From: Antedon mediterranea | Taxonomy: Eukaryota > Echinodermata > Crinoidea > Comatulida > Antedonidae | NCBI RefSeq assembly: GCF_964355755.1 | Contig: NC_092673.1 | Coordinates: 30,697,001 to 30,761,000, forward strand | DNA length: 64,000 nucleotides | Direction of reading: 5' to 3' | Shown: in pieces, positions 58,061 to 64,000 of the stretch | Layout: every line of letters begins with the position of its first letter | Position numbering within the stretch: the stretch's first letter is position 1 | The notes under the pieces: model-generated | The model's database searches: none | Told to the model about the DNA's origin: nothing | Seen by the model: only the letters and a program-made list of their open reading frames with translations | Position numbers and translations under genes: made by a program

Positions 58061-58897
58061 TACATTTTGTACCGTACATACTTAATGGATGAACTTTAGT
58101 TTACTTAATGTTTATAATGCTATTTATACAATAAATTCTTCAACGAATTCCTTCTACACTTTTTATTTCGATATCATATTTCAGTTTTGTTTATATATAT
58201 ATTCCAACCGTACTTATTTAAAGCTATATAATTACATTAAATGGAAAACTTGATCCATATCCAAATGAACGAAGTGATCGTACGATACCGGCCACTACCA
58301 CAAGAATGGAATAGCCCTAACTTAAATATTATTAACATATTGCAAAGTCCATTGTAGAGAAGAAGATTATCAGCCATTTTTAAGGCGTGTCACGCTGTCA
58401 TATGTCCACTATGAACATTAAAATAAAAGGTATGCATTCAATGTTATCAATTTCTTTAAAGCAGCCATTTTAAATAGGTTGATAGGCTATAATACCAAGT
58501 TTTAAAACCAATGTAAGAGAAATGTACCTCGAGTATGTCGAGTGTTGACAAAGTGCGAAGCAGCGAGGCACGCGAGGCAAGCGAGGCATGCCAAATATTT
58601 GTGCGAGGCATCATTTTATCATTTCCAAAAGTGCGAGGCATATAGTTTACAATTTCAAAAAGGTGCGAGGCATATCTTAACGTGCTATTATGCTATATTA
58701 TAGGCCTAATAATCAATCGATACAAGCGTATCTAAATAGATTCGTGTATACACTCATCATGTTGTTTATTTTTATGTAACGATTGTTTTTTCATTCAAGT
58801 CATATCGTGTCAAATTTTACTTTTACAAAAGTGCCCAAACTACGGTTCAAAAATCTGAACGACAGTCTTCAACTTTCGATAAACAATAATTGTTATA

Positions 58898-60006
58898 TTT
58901 TTAAAATATATGGCACTAATTGACGCTATTCCAAGAAACTGGAAAGTTATAGTGGTTGAGAAACCCTATTGTTATATACATAAAGAGGTTGATACAATAG
59001 ACAAAAATGTTAATGTTACTTCAAATTATACAACTGTCAAACAATTCTATTTCACTTTTACCGAGGTAGCATATAAAGCGTGCATACCAAAAGCAAAAGA
59101 TAAATGGGAAAACCAACTTCAAAATTGTTTTATCGACTGGAATCTATGTTGGAAAAACAAAGTTAAGAGTATGTTGCACATAAAAAGAGTGGCTTTCTTT
59201 AATTTTAAGTTGCTACATAAAATTTTACCAACTAGGTGTAAGCTAAAATTATGGAATTTGTCAAACAGTAATTATTGTGAATATTGTAATGAGGAGGTTG
59301 AAAATGAAAAGCATATGTTATTTACATGCAAAGAAGTAAAACATTGCTGGGTAAAATGTTGCGCTATGTTGAAAACATGTTTTGCATTTACTCAGGAAGT
59401 TACATGGGAGAAAATTTTACTTGGAAAATATGATGTCAAAATTAATGAAATATTTTCCATTTTAACTTTCTGTGTTTATAAAAATAAAGTCAAACACAGA
59501 CTAGGACTTGTTAAAAAATGTCCATGGTTAATGTTCACTGCGGAGTTAGAAGATATAATCAATTGTGAGTTTTTAATAAATAAAGAAAAGGCAAAAAAAA
59601 TGTGGTCAGATATGGACCGTAACAATTTAGCAAGGTATAAAATTAACGTTTATAAAATTGATATTTAGGTAAAGTAAAATATAACTTTTTTTTTTTTTTT
59701 GATTGCCTGAAAGAGATAAAAAGAGTTATAAAATTAAGAATTCTGTGGTAAATTATACGTACATTGTTAAGGATTGAAAAACGTGTAAAGAGTGTATAAC
59801 ATAGAGGAATTTTTTTTTCTTTCCTTATACTATTATATATAAAATGCAATGGTAGGAGTGAGATATCAGTTGTACTGAAAGTTAGTTAATGTCAATTATA
59901 TTGTATTGTATCATTACATTACTCATGTGCTCAATGTACTCATTGTAAACGAACATTTTATTGATGAAGAAATAAAAGTGGGTCGATCCTACATAAGACA
60001 AAAAAA
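58898..60006 (+). mobile_element. 5'-truncated LINE insertion with 17-bp target duplication
   Basis: The sequence AAACAATAATTGTTATA occurs at 58881-58897 and 60007-60023 and brackets the insertion, which ends in AAGACAAAAAAAAA. AATAAA lies near 59971. The coding part is given separately. Truncation at the 5' end, an A-rich 3' end and a clean long duplication are the marks of target-primed reverse transcription, and they show it is young. Confidence 0.9.
58910..59668 (+). CDS. LINE ORF2 C-terminal fragment (252 codons from the first Met)
   Basis: An open frame that is continuous with the truncation point at 58898 and ends at TAG-proximal stop 59666-59668. The start YMALIDAIPRNWK and the block FFNFKLLHKILPTRCKLKLW, followed by the zinc-binding CEYCNEEVENEKHMLFTC, match the region after the reverse transcriptase in Tx1/L1-like LINEs (zf-RVT type). 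No reverse transcriptase core remains, so it cannot move on its own. The ATG is internal and not a real start. The clade call is from memory. Confidence 0.75.
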   Translation: MALIDAIPRNWKVIVVEKPYCYIHKEVDTIDKNVNVTSNYTTVKQFYFTFTEVAYKACIPKAKDKWENQLQNCFIDWNLCWKNKVKSMLHIKRVAFFNFKLLHKILPTRCKLKLWNLSNSNYCEYCNEEVENEKHMLFTCKEVKHCWVKCCAMLKTCFAFTQEVTWEKILLGKYDVKINEIFSILTFCVYKNKVKHRLGLVKKCPWLMFTAELEDIINCEFLINKEKAKKMWSDMDRNNLARYKINVYKIDI

Positions 60007-60712
60007 AAACAATAATTGTTATAGGGACACACTCATCAAATGACTGCAATGTTTGTTGGCATTTCGAGCGTGTTCACTCACATGTCTCTCGAACATAGCA
60101 GAGTGAAAATAATATTTTGTCACACCCCTGCGCCTAGATCCGGTAGACCCGAGAGATGGAAAATCCCTCTTTACTATTTAGCAGGTAGCGGAATGATTCA
60201 GCCCTCAGCTCAGAGGATTGTGGTGCATTCCCCTACTATAGCACGTGGTTTCAGCAGCAACGCACAGACTTCTCTCTGAGCGGCGTGCCAAAGACATTTT
60301 TGACATTCCATTCTCTAGGAACAACACGTGTACCTCTCTTGCAAATAAGGTGAACAGCGATTGCCAGGACAAGTTCAGTAACTGGCGGTGAATAAAAGGT
60401 AACTGATATGCCGATCCAATAACATGCCGCAAAGAAAAAAATTGCGACAGAATTCTGGAGCGCGTGTGAAAAAAGACTTACGTCCGACAATTGTAATACT
60501 AGGCCTAAAATTAAACTTTAGCTAATAATTTTTAATATGCTTAGCCCTAACCTAGATAAGAGGCCTATGTAGAAAATAATTTAATCAATTTTGATATAAT
60601 AATAATTGGTGTAATATTTAATAATGATACACTATTCCTGTTTTAGTAAGCTAGGTATATTACGAACGATTTTTATTTATTGTTGTCCATGTACGTACTA
60701 ATAAACATGGCG

Positions 60713-61540
60713 CTAGTTTCCTTCGCTTGTATTTTTACTCCAAATTTGATAACTAACTTTATCATGTGAATACCACACCTTAGAAGTATACCTCATGAGT
60801 ACTTTAATGAAAGAATCACATAAAAAGTAACAAATAAATCCTTAAATTAATGATTTTACAGGCGTGTTTCTCGCACACTGTTCGCGAATTTCACTTATTC
60901 AATGTTTAATATTTTTGTTTCTATGGAGCGCCAAAAGAGCAACGATAATAGAGGACTAAAACTCAGTGGAATGCGTCAATTTCTCATGCATTTATTGGTG
61001 AAAAACACGTTTTATTTGAATATATTTCTTAATTTGTCAATAAAAATGTTGTAATATGTTACTGCTGATACTGTTCTGTTTTCTTCAAAGAATAATAATC
61101 GATCCTAAATCAACATCACTACCTAGTCTAGACCTAGGACATCCTACTAAGGATATTATGATGAATTTTTCTATTTTATTCTTTGAAAGGTTAACGAAAC
61201 CGTGTACATTATCAACAGTAACATTTTTCCTTACTGACAGTGACAAAATCTATTGAAATTGTACTTGATTTTCACCAAATAATGCGTTAAATATAAATGG
61301 ATTCCACAGAGTTTTTAGCCCTCTAATTAATTTTGCTCTTTTGGCGTTCCATAGAAACCAAAATATTGAACATTGAGTGTGCGAAATGCGAGAAAAACAA
61401 CGTCTGTAAAATCACCAATTTAATGGATTTATTGTTACTTTTATGCGATTTTTCTTCATTAAAGTAGGCCTACTAATTCTAAGCTGTGGTATTCAGGATA
61501 AAGTTGGTTAAAATACAAGGCAGGTGCAAAAGGAAACTAG
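60713..61540. repeat. Large fold-back inside the Mutator-like element
   Basis: Arms of about 250-300 bp. Left pieces CTAGTTTCCTT, TAACTTTATC, GAATACCACACCTTAGAA, TAATGATTTTACAGGCG, AATATTTTTGTTTCTATGG and CGCCAAAAGAGCAA are mirrored on the right as AAGGAAACTAG, GATAAAGTTGG, TAAGCTGTGGTATTC, CGTCTGTAAAATCACC, CCATAGAAACCAAAATATT and TTGCTCTTTTGGCG-like. The loop is about 61010-61255. No frame with coding character. Confidence 0.8.
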
Positions 61541-61932
61541 ACTAGCGGGCCTAGGCCTAGGCTACTTCAATTTCGGTGATTACCTGCCTTGCAATTTTAA
61601 GAAATGATAAAATGATGCCTCGCATTTTTTGATGATGGTAAAACGATGCCTCGCATAAATTTCTGACTTGCCTCGCATGCCTTCCCTGCCTCGCGTGCCT
61701 CGCTGCCTCGCACTTTGTTACTACCCGAGTATGTCAATGGTCTCATTACCAAATGTATCTTAATAGGAATCCATTATCGTAAGATCATAAAACGTCTAAT
61801 TTTGATTAGAAATGGAACCAAATTATGTTACATAACTTAAAACCGAAGTAGGCCTAATAAAGCATTGTAAAAATTCCTGCACAGTAGGCCTACTGTATGA
61901 TAGTCATTTAGGCTAAGTTTATTACTTTGCAG

Positions 61933-64000
61933 ACGAATACACCAGAACGGCAGATTCAAAAATATCGGTCAGTTTCCGAGACCTAAAAGCTGATCTTAGT
62001 CGATGCTTTGACGGTGATAAATACCTATGGATAAGGTTCCTACTATTTGATGTCTTAAGTATCGGTGACCTTACAGCCCCACTTTCCATTGGAAAAGATT
62101 TGCTGAATGCGCTTGAAGATAAAGGTTTAATCACATCAACTAATGTTAACCTTCTGCTAGAGATTTCGAAAACATCCGGAGCGACACAGGCCAAAGTTCT
62201 TCTGACAAAGTATATGAGAGACAACAACGTTCAGGAAATAGGTACTAGCAAAACCAAGTTGTCACGTTACAGAAAGCGACTGTTCAAGACCCTAAAACAG
62301 GTTGACCCAGATGCATTACGTAATATTACTTCTTTCTACGGGTTAAGAAAATATAACTTCTCCAATGTTTGGGATGCAGTTCTCAAACTGGAGATCGAGG
62401 AAGAATTAGCAGCTGATTCAGACAAAATAAAAAAGTTTGCTGGTTGTCTAGGCAAAAAAGCAAGAAGCACACTACTTGATAAAGGTATATTTAAAGATGT
62501 ATTTTCCCCCTTGTGTGTTGAATATGCCATTTTAATGTCACATAATAGTTATTCACTTGACCAAAAATAGAATCTAAAAAAAATAAAACTGTAATTTAAA
62601 GCACAAAAAAAAAAGTAAAATTGGCTGCCAGCCAATGGATTTTTTGTTGAATTTAACCAATTATTATGGTATTTTATAAGTGAAAACATTATTTTTTTCG
62701 TTTTTTTTTTCTATGGAAGTGATTAACTTTATTAAAACTAAAAAATAACCTATTCAAAGTCTGATTTAATTAATCTTCATTTTCATGTTTTTGGGGGACA
62801 ATACATCTTTAATCTTTTCCGGAGTTTAATATAATGTTATTGAATCTTTCTTTTTTAAATGGTACCGGTAGTAATATTAATAATATCAAAGTTGGATCAT
62901 TTGCAATCATTAAAGTTGAAACGTATTAACTGATTGTTTATTTTATAGGCAATAGTAAGAAGGACGAAAATGAGACTGAGTCATCAAGTCAAGAATGTGA
63001 ACCAAGTGAAGGTAAATTATTCATAAAGTAAATAAGACAATGGTATGGTCGGGAGAAACCCATAAGAAGGGTAAACTAGATTTGAAGTCAGCACGCCATT
63101 TTTATCATGTAAAAAGTTCATATTATAAAATACATTTTCGTAAAGTTTCATTGAAAAATAAATTTTTGTTCAGATTTAATGATCAACCATAACATTTCAT
63201 AAATCGCGCGTAACTTACAGTTAGAGGTCAATCTTATGACAAAGTTATACAATCTTATGTTGGCTAGAATTAGAGATACGCTGCGAACAAAATTCGTGGA
63301 AAGAAAGAAGAATAAGATAGAAAAAAAAGATCCTGACAATAACAAGTGGTTATCCGCCAAGTGCGGATAACCAACAAGAATGATTGTAACAATCTATGCT
63401 AATGTAATAATGTGTTGATGAATAATGGAAATTGAGAGTGGGTTGTTAATAGTACGACAGTTTGTAAAAAAAAGCTGTTTATAGGTCAAAAAACTATTGT
63501 GATGCTTTAATGTATTTATGTTCATTAAATTCATAATCTTCGTTTGAAAGTTATGATTTCAATAATAATCAAAATAATATCAATGGATAACAAAGTTACA
63601 GTAACATGTTCCTTTTTTTTTTAAATCAATATATAGATTTATCGATGGATGATTTTAGACTCTTAATTGCGGACTTTGTAAGATGGTTTGATGCTGGTGG
63701 ATTCCAAAGTCTAAACATTCTAAAAGTTCTATTCATAGAAATGTTAGGTGACATTGAAGAGTTGAAAAGAGCTAACGGTACAACCGAGCTGTTATGTATC
63801 TTAATGGGGTCTGGGATATTAAGTAAAAAAAATCTTTCGGTCCTCTATGACACAATAAAGGTAACTGAACAATATACCTTTGAGTCAAGCATCACAAAGA
63901 AACTTCATCCTTTCAAAAATATCAGGGAACGTGAGGTAGTATCATTTTCACAACATACCGTTAGTATTTTTGATCTGGGAAAATCCCTTAGTGATCAGGA
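61933..64000 (+). CDS. Multi-DED protein, copy C (partial, start codon changed, runs off window)
   Basis: Exons in the window: coding from 61947 (register of copy A start) to 62484, 62949-63011, and 63637 to the window end. Phases are 1 and 1, as in copy A. The first DED (YLWIRFLLFDVLSIGD, LLNALEDKGLITSTNVNLLL), the second unit (YRKRLFKTLKQVDPDAL), the linker (ETESSSQECEPSE) and the third DED (DDFRLLIADFVRWFD, LCILMGSGILSKKNLSVLY) are all open. The position of the start codon reads ACGGCAGATTC instead of ATGGCAGATTC, with no in-frame ATG before an upstream stop. It may be a pseudogene, use ACG, or take its start from another upstream exon. It is more diverged than A and B. The preceding intron carries the 3.2-kb transposon. 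Confidence 0.7.

Larger units (their letters stand above)
58540..61726. mobile_element. Mutator-like element with 9-bp target duplication, carrying a nested LINE
   Basis: Terminal inverted repeats GAGTGTTGACAAAGTGCG and GGGTAGTAACAAAGTGCG (second read on the minus strand) align without gaps and continue into CAGCGAGGCACGCGAGGC. GAGTATGTC is duplicated at 58531-58539 and 61727-61735. Subterminal GCGAGGCAT units are repeated about six times at each end in opposite orientation. Nine-base duplications and long inverted repeats fit Mutator-like elements; no transposase is visible. The interior holds a LINE insertion (58898-60006) and a fold-back (60713-61540). The element sits in the first intron expected for DED copy C. 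Confidence 0.75.

Noticed and set aside
60040-60490. Frames of 75-80 codons on both strands in a GC-richer stretch inside the Mutator-like element
   Set aside because: No motif or family match that I can recognise; possibly a decayed transposase piece, but not supportable.

Overview
The window looks like intron-rich, AT-rich animal nuclear DNA. Short TAGGCCTA-type motifs, many MITEs and SINEs, an ABCA2 orthologue and a tandem family of death-effector-domain (DED) genes suggest an invertebrate deuterostome, possibly an echinoderm. The taxon is an inference. All genes I can support lie on the + strand.

Layout: (1) 0.8-2.6 kb, a complete ribosomal protein gene, RPL28/eL28, with three coding exons, a likely non-coding TOP exon and a poly(A) signal. 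(2) 4.3-45.7 kb, a complete ABCA2-type full ABC transporter. I could chain 44 coding exons with consistent splice phases into about 2,492 codons. Both nucleotide-binding domains have intact Walker A, signature, Walker B and H-loop motifs. Its introns hold at least sixteen copies of a palindromic MITE, several tRNA-derived SINEs, a Penelope-like fragment with a hammerhead-like core, a pogo-like MITE, a small hAT MITE, a long fold-back element and many minisatellites. (3) 45.7-49.6 kb, a gene-poor spacer with three more MITE copies. (4) 49.6-64.0 kb, a tandem cluster of DED-only genes. Copy A is intact, with three coding exons, about 372 aa and two pairs of DED-like folds. A short exon-1 fragment lies at 52.2 kb. 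Copy B is truncated to one coding exon and one DED pair (176 aa). Copy C runs off the window; its expected start codon reads ACG and the splice donor of its leader exon is not conserved.

The DED cluster is dynamic. It contains a non-autonomous hAT element with 8-bp target duplications, a Mutator-like element with 9-bp duplications in copy C's first intron, a 5'-truncated LINE with 17-bp duplications nested in that element, 239-bp tandem repeats, and long hairpins upstream of copies B and C. The proteins have DEDs and no visible protease or kinase domain, so they resemble adaptors or decoys of the FADD/caspase-8/c-FLIP type. That role is an inference from fold only. This cluster is the best candidate in the window for something undescribed.
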